The notes: generated by a model not told the origin, from the letters alone. A stretch of 64,000 nt of DNA from an uncultured Bacteroidales bacterium (GCA_944325765.1 CALVBH010000088.1:1-64000); one strand, 5' to 3'; positions 54,780 to 64,000 are shown, numbered from the stretch's first letter. Translations and numbers: made by a program.

Positions 54780-55886
54780 TTATTTTTTCAGATGATTAAT
54801 GGCGAAAGTATAGGCGCCGACGGAAATGGCCTTGCTCGCACCAAGCTTCGAAATGGCTATGCCGATACGTTTCTGCGGATCATAGACCACCTCGTCATCG
54901 AAACCGTAGACTTTCAGCCGCCTGCTTTCGCCCTTTGCGAACGCATCGAATTCCGCCCGGTCGTCGAGATTGTAGACCTTCGACTGCACCCGGCCTGTCT
55001 CTTCTCCGCCCAAAGTATGTATTTTCGCACGGAGCGAAGCCAGAAGAGCCGGCATGAAATATTTGTGGGAAGCGGTGATGCCGCCGCCTATGACTATAAG
55101 TCCGTCCACGAGAGATGCGGCCGTCGCCATAGCATCTCCTGCCACGGCACCCATGGTCTCGAATGCCTTCTTCGCGGCATCCCTGTCGCCAGGTATGGTG
55201 CCTTCGGCAATATCGAAGATATCCTTCGGTTCGAGCTTGTGATCCTTGTCTCCCGAAATCTCGCCGTAAACCCTCTTTACAGCCCTGATGGCGACCCCGT
55301 CCTCCACGATGATATCCCGGTCATTCCTGTGAGGCAGGCAGAAAGTCTCGACACAGGAGTTGTCTCCCCTGTTCAGTTCGTCATTGACTACTACTCCGAT
55401 ACCGAAACCGGTTCCGAAAGTATAGCCGATGAGATTGTGGTAGCGCTTGGCACTGCCTGAGGCTTCGAGTTTCGAGTTGATTTCAGGCAGAATCCCGCCC
55501 AATGCCTCTCCGTATGCGAACAGGTCGCCGTCATTGTTTATGAAAACCGGCACCCCGAAAGTCTTGCTCAGGAAAGGTCCGAGCGCCACTCCGTCCCTGA
55601 ATGAAGGGAAGTTCGGAAGATAGCCTCCGATGATGCCATTAGGATAGTCTGCCGGACCAGGGAAAGCGAAACTGATGGCAGCAGGCTTCTCACCTATCTT
55701 CTCGATGATGGTTCTGAAACCTGTCTCCATAGTTCCGAGACAGAGGTCGAGCGTATCGGAATGAGACGGAAGGGTCAACGGTTCCACGATGAATTCCCCG
55801 CCTTTCATGGCTCCGAACACCATATTGGTACCTCCTGCATCGAGGGTCAGCACGATGCGCGGATCATTTTTGAAATTGTCGGTCAT
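54780..55886 (-). CDS. ROK-family sugar kinase
   Basis: 368 residues. Phosphate-binding LTLDAGGTNMVFGAM near 14, FPGPADYPNGIIGGYLPNF, catalytic Asp in INNDGDLFAYGEALGG near 117, and adenosine-binding LIVIGGGITASHKYF. The zinc motif CxCGxxGCxE of classical ROK kinases is not present; the equivalent region reads DNSCVETFCLPHRN with only two Cys. Coupling to manA and gpmI suggests phosphorylation of glucose, mannose or an amino sugar feeding glycolysis; the substrate is an inference. Confidence 0.88.
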   Translation of the reverse strand: MTDNFKNDPRIVLTLDAGGTNMVFGAMKGGEFIVEPLTLPSHSDTLDLCLGTMETGFRTIIEKIGEKPAAISFAFPGPADYPNGIIGGYLPNFPSFRDGVALGPFLSKTFGVPVFINNDGDLFAYGEALGGILPEINSKLEASGSAKRYHNLIGYTFGTGFGIGVVVNDELNRGDNSCVETFCLPHRNDRDIIVEDGVAIRAVKRVYGEISGDKDHKLEPKDIFDIAEGTIPGDRDAAKKAFETMGAVAGDAMATAASLVDGLIVIGGGITASHKYFMPALLASLRAKIHTLGGEETGRVQSKVYNLDDRAEFDAFAKGESRRLKVYGFDDEVVYDPQKRIGIAISKLGASKAISVGAYTFAINHLKK

Positions 55887-55914
55887 ATTCTTATCGATTA
55901 TTATGTTTTTGTCC

Positions 55915-57432
55915 TCAGATCAGAGATTCTCCCGTCATTGCCGCAGGCTGTGGTATTCCCATAAGTTTGAGAATGGTCGGAGCGACATCGGCGAGCTTGC
56001 CGTCCTTCACATGGTCCACACCGGCGTTGATGACGATGAACTGGACCGGATTCAGCGAATGGGCGGTATTCGGTGTGCTGTCATCGTTGAATGCATGGTC
56101 GGCATTCCCATGGTCGGCCGTCAGGAGAACGACGTAATCATTGGCGACAGCCGCCTCGACGACTTCCTCGACGCATCTGTCGACACGGGCTACAGCCCTG
56201 CAGATAGCCGGGAAAACACCGGTATGGCCCACCATGTCCCCGTTCGCGAAATTCAGGATAATCATGTCTTCTTTCCCGGTCCTTATGGTCTCCACTAATT
56301 TTTCAGTCACCTCCGGAGCGCTCATTTCCGGCAGCAGGTCGTATGTAGCCACCTTCGGGGAGCTGACCAGAATCCTGTCTTCGTTCTCGAACGGAGTCTC
56401 GCGTCCGCCGTTGAAGAAGAAGGTCACGTGCGCGTATTTTTCAGTCTCAGCGATGCGGAGCTGCCGTTTTCCAGCCTTAGACACTACCTCGCCGAGGGTC
56501 TCCTGCACGTTTTCCTTGTCGAAAAGGATGTGCAGCCCCTTGAACTTGTCATCATACGGGGTAAAGCAGCAATAGTAAAGCGGAATGGTCTTCATGCCGA
56601 AATCAGGCATATCTTCCTGCGTAAGGACAGAGGTTATTTCACGTGCGCGGTCATTCCTGAAGTTGAAGAAAATCACCGCATCGCCTTCCTGAACGGTGCC
56701 TACCGGCTGTCCGTCGGCGTCCGTAACGCATATCGGCTTGATGAATTCATCGGTAATTCCGTCAGCGTATGAGGCTTCGATGCCTTCGACGGCAGAAGCG
56801 AACTTCGCTCCTTCACCCTTCACCAGGAGGTCGTATGCGAGTTTCACCCGTTCCCATCTCTTGTCCCTGTCCATGGCATAATATCTTCCGCACACGGACG
56901 CCACCTTACCGGTAGTCTCGGCCATATTCTTTTCAAGCTCCTCCACGAAACCCTTTCCGCTCTTAGGGTCGGTATCACGTCCGTCCATAAAGCAGTGAAC
57001 GAACACTTTTTCGAGACCGTACTGCCGGGCTACGGCCAGGAATTCATAAACGTGTGAAAGTGAACTGTGGACGCCTCCCATGGATGCCAGTCCCATCAGA
57101 TGAAGCTGTTTGCCCGACTTGGCCACATAGTCGAACGCCGCCTTGATTTCTGCGTTTTCGAGAAGCTTGTGCTCCCTGCAGGCGATGTTTATTTTCACCA
57201 AATCCTGATATACGACACGTCCGGCGCCGAGATTCAGGTGGCCGACCTCAGAGTTTCCCATCTGGCCGTCCGGAAGGCCGACGAATTCTCCGCAAGCCTG
57301 AAGATGGCTGAAAGGATACTTTTCCCTGAGAGATTCGATATAAGGCGCTCCCTGTGTATAAATGGCGTTTGTCCAGTTGTGTTTGCCCTCGCCCCAACCG
57401 TCGAGGATCATAAGAAGAACTTTTCTGTCCAT
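55915..57432 (-). CDS. gpmI: 2,3-bisphosphoglycerate-independent phosphoglycerate mutase
   Basis: Mn-dependent interconversion of 3- and 2-phosphoglycerate in glycolysis. N-terminal [19 protein letters not shown], nucleophile Ser61 in [17 protein letters not shown], the inserted transferase domain with [14 protein letters not shown] and [14 protein letters not shown], and metal ligands in [12 protein letters not shown] and [12 protein letters not shown]. 505 residues. First gene of the gpmI-ROK-manA operon, 28 bases before the ROK gene. Confidence 0.97.
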   Translation of the reverse strand: MDRKVLLMILDGWGEGKHNWTNAIYTQGAPYIESLREKYPFSHLQACGEFVGLPDGQMGNSEVGHLNLGAGRVVYQDLVKINIACREHKLLENAEIKAAFDYVAKSGKQLHLMGLASMGGVHSSLSHVYEFLAVARQYGLEKVFVHCFMDGRDTDPKSGKGFVEELEKNMAETTGKVASVCGRYYAMDRDKRWERVKLAYDLLVKGEGAKFASAVEGIEASYADGITDEFIKPICVTDADGQPVGTVQEGDAVIFFNFRNDRAREITSVLTQEDMPDFGMKTIPLYYCCFTPYDDKFKGLHILFDKENVQETLGEVVSKAGKRQLRIAETEKYAHVTFFFNGGRETPFENEDRILVSSPKVATYDLLPEMSAPEVTEKLVETIRTGKEDMIILNFANGDMVGHTGVFPAICRAVARVDRCVEEVVEAAVANDYVVLLTADHGNADHAFNDDSTPNTAHSLNPVQFIVINAGVDHVKDGKLADVAPTILKLMGIPQPAAMTGESLI

Positions 57433-57484
57433 ATTTTTAACGATAAATAAATTTCAACAATACCGTAATCCCATAAAAGATTTA

Positions 57485-57511
57485 TAACTTTGCGAACAAT
57501 TCGCAAAGATA
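57485..57511. promoter_or_regulatory. Overlapping divergent promoters of rnr and gpmI in a palindrome
   Basis: Plus strand TAACTTTG (57485-57492) faces minus strand TATCTTTG (57504-57511); TTTGCGAA-CAA-TTCGCAAA (57489-57507) is a perfect palindrome joining them. Predicted starts of the two transcripts nearly coincide, so each box lies in the other's transcribed region. Confidence 0.6.
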
Positions 57512-57524
57512 AAAAATTTTTATT

Positions 57525-59849
57525 ATGGCTGACAGGAACAGAAGAAGGAACAGAAGCGCCAAGAAAGAGAAAAAGGAAAAAAAACCGTCAGTTACGGTAA
57601 CCGGCAAAGTGCAGATGACCCGGGAGGGATTTATTTTCGTCATTGCCGAAGGCGAAGAAGACGATGTATTCGTCAAAGCCTCGAAGACGAAAGGTGCGCT
57701 CAACGGGGATATCGTGAGAGTGGCGGTAACGAAAGAGAAAACCGACAGGCAGAGACGCGAAGGCGTGGTGACGGAAATAGTGGAGAGGTCCCGGAAGCCG
57801 TTCGTGGGTATCCTTCATGTCGTGGGAGAACAGGCGTGGGTGCTTATGGAAAGCCGTGTTATGCCTTACGACATAGTGATTCCTGTCATCGGAGCCTCTC
57901 CGGTAGGCTTCAAAAACCGCAAACAGCGTATCGGCAGGTCGGAAAATCCGGAAGCACTGCCGGACAGGACGGGGTTCCTGAAGAAAACCGGAGAAAACGG
58001 TTTTTCCGTCATCGGCGTTTACGAGACCGTGGACAATACCCGCCGCGAACTGCAGGCCGGACCGGGGATGAAGGTAGCCGCCGTGGTAGACCATTGGGAC
58101 AAGAACGAAACGGCTCCCGTGGGACATATAGTCGACGTACTCGGAGAGCCTGGCGAAAACGATACGGAAATGCATGCCATCCTGGCTGAGTATGCCCTGC
58201 CCTACCGTTTCGAGCCTCAGGTGGAGAATGCCGCGGACGCGATTTCCGATGTCATCTCGGATGCGGATCGCAAGGGCAGACGCGATTTCAGGGAAACTGT
58301 CACCTTCACGATAGACCCGGCGGATGCGAAAGACTTCGACGACGCCCTGTCCTTCAGAAAACTCGGGAACGGGAATTTCGAAGTAGGAGTCCATATCGCC
58401 GACGTGACGTATTATGTCAAACCAGGCAGCGCCGTGGATGAAGAGGCAAGAAACAGAGGCACTTCCGTATATCTGGTAGACAGGACGGTGCCTATGCTTC
58501 CTGAAAAGCTTTCAAACAAGCTGTGCTCCCTCCGTCCGAACGAGGAGAAACTCTGTTTCTCGGCGGTTTTCGAACTCACGCCGCTGGCCCGTGTGGAATC
58601 GCAGTGGTTCGGCAGGACAGTCATAAACTCTGACTACCGTTTCGCATACGAAAATGCCCAGGAAATCATAGATGCCGGGGAAAAAGCTTCGGGGATGAAG
58701 TTTTCCTTCGGTCCCGAGGGACAGGAGAAACCGGTGCCTGAAGAGGTAAAGGAAGCGGTAACGGCACTTCACTCCCTCGCATCCAGACTCAGGAAAAAGA
58801 GATTTGCCGCAGGCGCCATCAGCTTCGAACGTCCCGAGATGAAAGTGGAAGTGGACGAGAAGGGCCGTCCGGTAAACGTATACCAGAAAGTTTCCAGGGA
58901 AGCCAACTGGCTTATCGAAGAATTCATGCTACTGGCGAACCGCTGCGTGGCCGAATTCGTAGCCACCAAATGCAAAAGCGCATCGGGGAAAGGCCGCAGG
59001 TCCGAAGCCAAGACATTCGTATACCGTATCCATGACGAACCTAATCAGGACAAGCTGAACAACCTGCGCGGCTTCATAGGCAATTTCGGATATACGCTCG
59101 GCCCGATGGAAACCGGGAAGGAAATTTCGCGCGAGCTGAACCGGCTGTTCGCCGCCGCCAAGGACAAGCCTGAATTCAATGCCATAGAGCTTCTGTCCCT
59201 CAGGACAATGGCGAAAGCCCGTTACAGCACCGACAACATCGGGCACTACGGCCTGGCATTCAAATATTACACCCACTTCACCTCACCTATCAGACGGTAT
59301 CCCGACATGATGGTGCACAGACTTCTGTCCATGTATCTCGACGGCGAGCCTTCCCAGAAAAAGGATTACTACGAAGGCCAGTGCAAATACGCATCCGAGC
59401 GCGAGGTGATAGCCGCGGAAGCCGAACGTTCGAGCATCAAGTACAAACTCGTGGAATTCATGCAGGACAAGGTCGGCTATGAATTCGAGGGTCATATTTC
59501 CGGGCTCACGGACTGGGGAATGTACGTGGAAATCGAGCCAACCAAAATCGAAGGTATGGTCGCCCTGCGCGATATCAGGTCCGACTTCTATGAATTCGAC
59601 GAGGAGAAGTACAGGATTGTGGGGCGCAGTTCGAAAATGGTGTACAATCTCGGCGACCCCGTGAAAATCAGGGTGAAGAAAGCCAATCTGGACCAGAAAC
59701 TGCTGGACTACGAGTTGGTGGAAACCGGCTTTGAGGAACGGGCAGACGAAAAGACGGCTACTGACGCCCGGCCAGCGAGAACAAAATGTCGTAAAGGAAC
59801 CGCGAAAAACGGCCGGACTTCCGCTTCAGGTAAAAAGGGTCGTCGGTAA
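57525..59849 (+). CDS. rnr: Ribonuclease R
   Basis: 3'-5' exoribonuclease of the RNB family. N-terminal basic segment and cold-shock-like OB domains, catalytic RNB domain with FTIDPADAKDFDDALSF near 265 (Asp cluster) and HFTSPIRRYPDMMVHRLL near 580, then an S1 domain (YEFEGHISGLTDWGMYVEI, near 645). The 774-residue chain ends in a basic, low-complexity tail (about the last 30 residues) which overlaps the 3' end of the convergent DUF4422 gene by 92 bases. Confidence 0.95.
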   Translation: MADRNRRRNRSAKKEKKEKKPSVTVTGKVQMTREGFIFVIAEGEEDDVFVKASKTKGALNGDIVRVAVTKEKTDRQRREGVVTEIVERSRKPFVGILHVVGEQAWVLMESRVMPYDIVIPVIGASPVGFKNRKQRIGRSENPEALPDRTGFLKKTGENGFSVIGVYETVDNTRRELQAGPGMKVAAVVDHWDKNETAPVGHIVDVLGEPGENDTEMHAILAEYALPYRFEPQVENAADAISDVISDADRKGRRDFRETVTFTIDPADAKDFDDALSFRKLGNGNFEVGVHIADVTYYVKPGSAVDEEARNRGTSVYLVDRTVPMLPEKLSNKLCSLRPNEEKLCFSAVFELTPLARVESQWFGRTVINSDYRFAYENAQEIIDAGEKASGMKFSFGPEGQEKPVPEEVKEAVTALHSLASRLRKKRFAAGAISFERPEMKVEVDEKGRPVNVYQKVSREANWLIEEFMLLANRCVAEFVATKCKSASGKGRRSEAKTFVYRIHDEPNQDKLNNLRGFIGNFGYTLGPMETGKEISRELNRLFAAAKDKPEFNAIELLSLRTMAKARYSTDNIGHYGLAFKYYTHFTSPIRRYPDMMVHRLLSMYLDGEPSQKKDYYEGQCKYASEREVIAAEAERSSIKYKLVEFMQDKVGYEFEGHISGLTDWGMYVEIEPTKIEGMVALRDIRSDFYEFDEEKYRIVGRSSKMVYNLGDPVKIRVKKANLDQKLLDYELVETGFEERADEKTATDARPARTKCRKGTAKNGRTSASGKKGRR

Positions 59850-60603
59850 ACCAGATGACAGGGAAGCGGCTGACCCGTTTCCGGTGAAGCCGGAAAAACA
59901 CGTTCAGAAGCCGTTCGGCCATAAAGCCGAAAACCCTTTTCTGATAATCCGGATAGTCCCGGATACTGAGCCGGGACTCAGTTTCTTCCAGTATCGGAAA
60001 GACCCAGCTGCAGTATTCGTCGAAATCCTCCCGCCGCATTATGAACATATTGTACGGCGAGAGCCTGTTCGAGCCGTACAATGCGCTGCGGAAAGCCATG
60101 TACGTCTCATCATCCGATTTTTCCCTGACCACCTGCTCCAGGACACGGAAATCCATGCTGGAATGGTTTACGCAGTACTGGACCATATTCGAAAACCTGA
60201 AAGAACGGCCGGAGGCCGCAATGATTCCGCCCTTCGCCACACGTTCGAGTATGCGCTCCGGAATGCCCAGGTCCGTCACGGCAAACCGGGAAGATGGGAC
60301 GGCCTGGCAGTAAAGTCCCGGTTTTATCTGCCTGTGGAAATCGAAATAGCGTCTGTAATGACAGAGGCCGATGATTTCGGCATCCTTCAGGTTCTTCCAG
60401 GCCCAGTAAAGCCCGGTCATTTCGCAGTAGGTCCGGTTCTTCGCACTGATATTGTCGCCGGTGTCGTCACCGGCGATGCCCAGATCCGTATCGGAAAGGG
60501 TTTTCCCCACATGAACGGGCATATAAGGCGGTTCTGTCGCCATCAGATCCTGCTTGTGGCAGCATACGAGAATTCTGGTGCGGTTTTTCAGAGTATCGGT
60601 CAT
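59758..60603 (-). CDS. DUF4422 family glycosyltransferase
   Basis: 281 residues from MTDTLKNRTRILVCCHKQD at 60603; its ATG overlaps the flippase stop by four bases, so an upstream in-frame extension through the flippase gene is rejected. ILVCCHKQ, DNISAKNRTYCEMTGLYWAWKNL, IGLCHYRRYFDF and SPYNMFIMRREDFDEYCSWVFPILEE define DUF4422, a GT-A-like family found in capsule and exopolysaccharide clusters. Together with the flippase it suggests a small surface-glycan locus. The last 92 bases overlap rnr in antisense. Confidence 0.88.
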   Translation of the reverse strand: MTDTLKNRTRILVCCHKQDLMATEPPYMPVHVGKTLSDTDLGIAGDDTGDNISAKNRTYCEMTGLYWAWKNLKDAEIIGLCHYRRYFDFHRQIKPGLYCQAVPSSRFAVTDLGIPERILERVAKGGIIAASGRSFRFSNMVQYCVNHSSMDFRVLEQVVREKSDDETYMAFRSALYGSNRLSPYNMFIMRREDFDEYCSWVFPILEETESRLSIRDYPDYQKRVFGFMAERLLNVFFRLHRKRVSRFPVIWFTDDPFYLKRKSGRFSRFLYDILFSLAGRQ

Positions 60604-62042
60604 GGTTTTCGTATTGACAGGGTGCGTAATACTTCTTCGGCGAGGGAATCCTTCCTCAGAAGGAGCCAGAGTCCGTAGGTCAGGGCGCCGGCGAGAGGAA
60701 TCACGATGATGTTGGCTATGGCCGGAAGACCTGCAGAATATATGCCGGCACATACGGCAGACATAAGCAGGGTGCCGACATAATAATTGGCGTAGCCTCT
60801 GGAAAAAATCCTGCCGGGAATAAATCCGGCGGCGATGACGGCCTGTGTGACAGTCACGGTGAATTCGGCGGCTACGGTAGCGATGGCGGCTCCGTCCTGC
60901 TGGAATTTCGGGATGAGGACCAGATTGAGCAGGAAATTCAGCCCGGCACCTGCAGAAGTGGAGATGATGACGAATTTTTCCAACCCCTGGGGATAGAGAA
61001 TCTGGATGCCTGTGACATTCGACAGCGGTATGAACAGGAGAATCGGAGCTATGATTCTGAGGGTAGAGGCTGCTGGAGCATAATCGGGACCGCAGAAAAC
61101 GTATATCAGATCGGGGGCGAGGATAATCAGGCCCGCCATCATCGGCAGACTCAGAAAGTTCGCGAATGACAGGGACTTGCGGGCCAGTCTGTCGAATTCG
61201 GGGATGTTCCCCGAAGCATGCAGATGCGACATTTTCGGAATCATGACCGTACCGAGAGCCGTGACTATGCTTATCAGCATTCTCGTCAGTTTCGTGGCTC
61301 CGGTATAGTAGCCCACCGATGTCGCCCCGGAGATGAATCCGAGCATAACCGTGTCCAGATTCACGTAAATACTGGTAATGAGGTTCAGGACGAAGATGCG
61401 GAGGGCCGGACGGAAATGCCGGAAAACATCCAGTTCCTTCAGACTGAAAGACTGGCCGCAGACGTACTTCCGGAGGCGGAAAAAGTTGAAGATGTTGTTC
61501 CCGGCCGTAATCAGCACGGTGTATAGGGCATAAAGCATCAGGTCATCACGGGTACGGACGAAAATGAAAAGGCATACAGTGGCTACGGTCTTGACTATGA
61601 GGTTCCTGACGGTTATGTAGCGGAATTCTTCCACACCCTGGTAAAACCATTCGCAGCCGATGACGGTAAAAAACAACTGGAGGCTGAGCAGCAGGAAAAG
61701 CGGGATGTCCGCCCTGATTTCAGCGACAGTCAGACACAGCACTGCCACTATGGCATAACCGGCCAGCGTAAGCAGAAAGTGGAGCAGAAGTATTTCCACG
61801 GCTGTTTTCGCCTGTCCGGGAGCATCGTCCCGGACACGGGCTATCTCCCTGACTGCATACAGGGGGATGCCTATGCCTGCAAAAAGCGAGATGTAGGCAA
61901 TGATGGACGTGAAGAACTGTACCTGCCCGATACCGTCAGCCAGCAGGACACGGGCCGCATACGGAAATGTCAGCAGCGGGAAAAGGAGCCCCGACACCGT
62001 GTTTATGAGGTTGTAGGCGTAATTGGTCTTGATACCGGGCAT
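60600..62042 (-). CDS. Polysaccharide flippase (Wzx/RfbX family)
   Basis: 480 residues from ATG 62042 (MPGIKTNYAYNLINTVSGLLFPLLTFPYAARVL); a TTG four codons earlier is not needed. About 12-14 membrane helices and the typical N-terminus and VNLDTVMLGFISGATSVGYYTGATKLTRM region identify the RfbX/MATE-like family, which flips undecaprenyl-linked glycan units across the inner membrane. It is coupled to the DUF4422 gene downstream (four-base overlap). Confidence 0.92.
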   Translation of the reverse strand: MPGIKTNYAYNLINTVSGLLFPLLTFPYAARVLLADGIGQVQFFTSIIAYISLFAGIGIPLYAVREIARVRDDAPGQAKTAVEILLLHFLLTLAGYAIVAVLCLTVAEIRADIPLFLLLSLQLFFTVIGCEWFYQGVEEFRYITVRNLIVKTVATVCLFIFVRTRDDLMLYALYTVLITAGNNIFNFFRLRKYVCGQSFSLKELDVFRHFRPALRIFVLNLITSIYVNLDTVMLGFISGATSVGYYTGATKLTRMLISIVTALGTVMIPKMSHLHASGNIPEFDRLARKSLSFANFLSLPMMAGLIILAPDLIYVFCGPDYAPAASTLRIIAPILLFIPLSNVTGIQILYPQGLEKFVIISTSAGAGLNFLLNLVLIPKFQQDGAAIATVAAEFTVTVTQAVIAAGFIPGRIFSRGYANYYVGTLLMSAVCAGIYSAGLPAIANIIVIPLAGALTYGLWLLLRKDSLAEEVLRTLSIRKP

Positions 62043-62104
62043 AACGGGATACAATCAGTTGTCTTTCACAGAAAGACGTTTGACGAGGGGCGGGGTGCGG
62101 GACA

Positions 62105-62142
62105 AAAGGAGGAATTCAAGCGTAACGCAGAAAGTCTCCTTT
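62105..62142 (+). repeat. Dispersed hairpin repeat, copy 3 (short form)
   Basis: AAAGGAG (62105-62111) pairs with CTCCTTT (62136-62142). The loop contains TCAAGCGTAACGCAGAAAG, 19 bases identical to copy 2, although the pairing arms are unrelated to those of copies 1-2. It lies 18 bases beyond the S41 protease stop, in the spacer before the flippase. Confidence 0.7.
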
Positions 62143-62159
62143 CAGTCACCCTTACGCCA

Positions 62160-63776
62160 CTATATCAGAGGAGACACCAGTGCAGTCTTCAACTGGTCGT
62201 CATATCTGAGACGCACCTTTATACCGGCTTCCTGGTAATAATACCTTACAGCCAGTTCTTCTTCTATGAACGGCACTATCTCCTCTTTTTTCAGACGGAT
62301 GAAACTTTCCTTGTCCATCTTGACCGCTTTTTCCATGGCCGCCAGCTCTTCCGACATTCCCTCCGCCAGACCGTCGGCTTCAAGTTCTTCCTTCATCTGG
62401 TCGAAAAGTGTCTCCGCACTGCTTCTGTAGTCGAATTCCATGTCTTTGGCGAAAGTGACGAAACTCTCGAAATCTTCATCCGAAAGCCGGAATTCTTCTA
62501 ACGGCGCGATGCTTTCGTGTTCACGGACATACTGGAGGACGAACCTGTCTATGACTCCGTTGAGTATGAGAGAATATACCAGCCTGCTGTATGACGGCGC
62601 ATCGATTTCGACATCCGGTGTAATGCCCCCGCCGTCACGCACTGTCCGGCCGCCGGCCGTGCGGAACTCATGAGTCAGCGAATCAGGGATGTGCCCCACG
62701 CTGCCGTCCTCGTTCCTGTGACTGTAGTCGATTGCCTGGACGCAACGTCCGCTCGGAGTATAGTATTTGGCAGTGGTGACCTTAAGCTGGCCGTTGTACG
62801 CGACAGGCCTGACAGTCTGCACAAGCCCCTTCCCGAATGTCCTTTTGCCCATGACGGTACCTCTGTCGAGGTCCTGAATCGCGCCTGCGACTATCTCCGA
62901 TGAAGAAGCCGAGCCGGAATCCACCAGGATTATCAGGGGAATCAGCGTATCCACAGGTTCGGACGAAGTCCTGTACTCGCGAAGAGAAGCCGGGTCGCTG
63001 CCTTTCGACGATACCACGAGGGAACCTTTCGGCACGAAAAGGGAAACGATGTTTATGGCTTCGTTCATAAGCCCTCCTCCGTTTCCGCGCAGGTCGAGGA
63101 CGAGCCTTTTCATCCCCTGTTTCTTCAGCTTGTAATATCCGGTCCTTATCTCATCCGATACCTTGTCGGTAAAGCCGCTCTGGTAAATATAGCCTGTAGT
63201 ATCGTCTATCATCCCCACATATTCCACATCAGGGATATGTATGCGCTCCCTGAGTATGTCCACATCGACAGTATCTCCCGTCCTGACTTTCTTTACCGTG
63301 AATTTCACAGTCGTTCCGGGCTTCCCTTTCATCCTGTCGCTGCTTTCAGCCGCTTCAAGTCCTTTCGTCGGCTGCCCGTCTATGGCGATGATTTCATCAC
63401 CGCATACAAGACCGTTTTTCCAGGCGGGAGAACCGTAATACGGCTCGTTTATCACTACATTGGCTTCCTTTTCCTTGAATATGATGGCCCCGATGCCTCC
63501 GTAAGTCTTGGACAGCATCATCTGCAGATTCTCATTCTCTTCCTCCGGAATATACACGGTATAGGGGTCGAGATTTTCGAGCATCGCGTTTATGCCCGTG
63601 CGCATAATCCTGTCCAAAGGCAGGCTGTCCACATACGACCTGTTCAGTTCCTTCAGTACGGAATTCTGGATTTCCACCCACTGCCCGAGCCTGAAACTTT
63701 TGCTCTGCCCCTCGGCACCGGTTCCGGAAAACAAGACTGCGGCAACTACGGCAGCGGCTATGACGAATTTTTTCAT
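62160..63776 (-). CDS. S41-family C-terminal processing peptidase
   Basis: Periplasmic serine protease of the Ctp/Tsp family. Signal peptide at residues 1-24 ([20 protein letters not shown]), PDZ domain about 85-165 (YGGIGAIIF...[19 protein letters not shown]), and the catalytic Ser-Lys dyad: Ser291 in [15 protein letters not shown] and Lys316 in [13 protein letters not shown], 25 residues apart as in Tsp. A C-terminal helical extension of about 150 residues follows, as usual in Bacteroidota. Its ATG overlaps the stop of the acyl-CoA synthetase gene by four bases. Confidence 0.95.
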   Translation of the reverse strand: MKKFVIAAAVVAAVLFSGTGAEGQSKSFRLGQWVEIQNSVLKELNRSYVDSLPLDRIMRTGINAMLENLDPYTVYIPEEENENLQMMLSKTYGGIGAIIFKEKEANVVINEPYYGSPAWKNGLVCGDEIIAIDGQPTKGLEAAESSDRMKGKPGTTVKFTVKKVRTGDTVDVDILRERIHIPDVEYVGMIDDTTGYIYQSGFTDKVSDEIRTGYYKLKKQGMKRLVLDLRGNGGGLMNEAINIVSLFVPKGSLVVSSKGSDPASLREYRTSSEPVDTLIPLIILVDSGSASSSEIVAGAIQDLDRGTVMGKRTFGKGLVQTVRPVAYNGQLKVTTAKYYTPSGRCVQAIDYSHRNEDGSVGHIPDSLTHEFRTAGGRTVRDGGGITPDVEIDAPSYSRLVYSLILNGVIDRFVLQYVREHESIAPLEEFRLSDEDFESFVTFAKDMEFDYRSSAETLFDQMKEELEADGLAEGMSEELAAMEKAVKMDKESFIRLKKEEIVPFIEEELAVRYYYQEAGIKVRLRYDDQLKTALVSPLI

Positions 63777-64000
63777 TGTTTCTGTTCTTTGTCCTGATTT
63801 CTGATTTCCGCACGGCGTATCTTTCCGCTGATGGTCTTGGGGAGTTCGTCCACGAACTCTATCACGCGGGGGTACTTGTACGGTGCAGTCACTCTTTTTA
63901 CATGGTCCTGAAGCTCTTTCACGAGTTCCGGACCGGCTTTCTGCCTGTATTCCTTCGCCAGGATGACGGTAGCCTTCACCACCTGTCCCCTGATCTCGTC
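63773..64000 (-). CDS. AMP-binding acyl-CoA synthetase, C-terminal part (cut by window edge)
   Basis: Only the last 75 codons are visible. [39 protein letters not shown] and [10 protein letters not shown] form the small C-terminal domain of acyl/acetyl-CoA synthetases, with the catalytic lysine in ISGKIRR. The PYKYPR sequence resembles medium-chain (ACSM-like) members. The adenylation domain is beyond the right edge. The stop overlaps the S41 protease start by four bases. Confidence 0.88.
   Translation of the reverse strand, partial: DEIRGQVVKATVILAKEYRQKAGPELVKELQDHVKRVTAPYKYPRVIEFVDELPKTISGKIRRAEIRNQDKEQKQ

Noticed and set aside
59758..60753. 50-codon upstream extension of the DUF4422 protein
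   Set aside because: Arg-rich sequence from the flippase gene in another frame; the ATG at 60603 with four-base overlap is the natural start.
1..64000. tRNA, rRNA, CRISPR arrays, insertion sequences, prophage
   Set aside because: No cloverleaf, rRNA-like stretch, regularly spaced repeats, transposase or phage structural gene was recognised.

Overview
The window reads as a chromosome segment of a member of the phylum Bacteroidota, most likely order Bacteroidales. Reasons: many genes are preceded by the Bacteroidota -7 box TAnnTTTG. The gene content includes families typical of that phylum (DUF4271, DUF3127, DUF2723, a BACON-type lipoprotein, PiT transporter with PhoU-like tail, tandem-ACT protein next to a phenylacetate-CoA ligase, menaquinone genes). 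MurA carries Asp instead of the catalytic Cys. By eye the DNA is moderately GC-rich; I have not computed it. Genus cannot be fixed from the sequence alone. Nearly all of the window is dense housekeeping DNA with short operons; no rRNA, tRNA, CRISPR array or insertion sequence was seen.

Layout. 1-0.92 kb: N-terminal part of a type I methyltransferase gene (hsdM) running off the left edge, frameshifted near its start. 0.93-3.6 kb: dnaX-lptB. 3.6-6.5 kb: secreted protein, M16 peptidase, O-methyltransferase. 6.5-13.7 kb: minus-strand operon hdeD-like, dnaG, metG, murB, murA. 13.9-16.4 kb: fhs and a PHP phosphoesterase; then recQ. 18.8-20.9 kb: FKBP lipoprotein, DUF3127 protein with an SSB-like tail, and a GNAT-like protein. 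20.9-28.1 kb: minus-strand aromatic operon aroB, aroD-aroA fusion, aroC, aminotransferase, paaK, ACT protein. 28.2-34.6 kb: phosphate transporter divergent from a two-component system, lolD and trmN6. 34.7-41.7 kb: lepA, menA, then minus-strand menG, yidD, rnpA, hemD, DUF4271, yciH, DUF5683. 41.7-47.3 kb: DUF2723 membrane protein, rRNA methyltransferase, pgk. 47.4-53.5 kb is the accessory part: an AT-rich AbiEii-type toxin/antitoxin pair, NhaC antiporter coupled to a PepSY lipoprotein, and a BACON/non-specific nuclease lipoprotein. 53.5-53.8 kb is a small island of hairpin repeats. 53.8-57.4 kb: gpmI, ROK kinase, manA. Then rnr, a DUF4422 glycosyltransferase and a flippase, an S41 protease, and the C-terminus of an acyl-CoA synthetase at the right edge.

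The most unusual signals are non-coding. A family of short hairpin-forming repeats (five related copies at 34.1, 36.5, 44.8, 53.5 and 62.1 kb) shares a core around TAACGCAG while the pairing arms differ between copies. Four copies sit within about 20 bases of a stop codon, and one lies in frame inside trmN6, adding about 19 residues. Next to the lepA copy, the opposite strand carries a promoter-like box, a two-part hairpin and a hairpin followed by a T-rich tract, the layout of an undescribed small RNA. I regard these two as the best candidates for something new.
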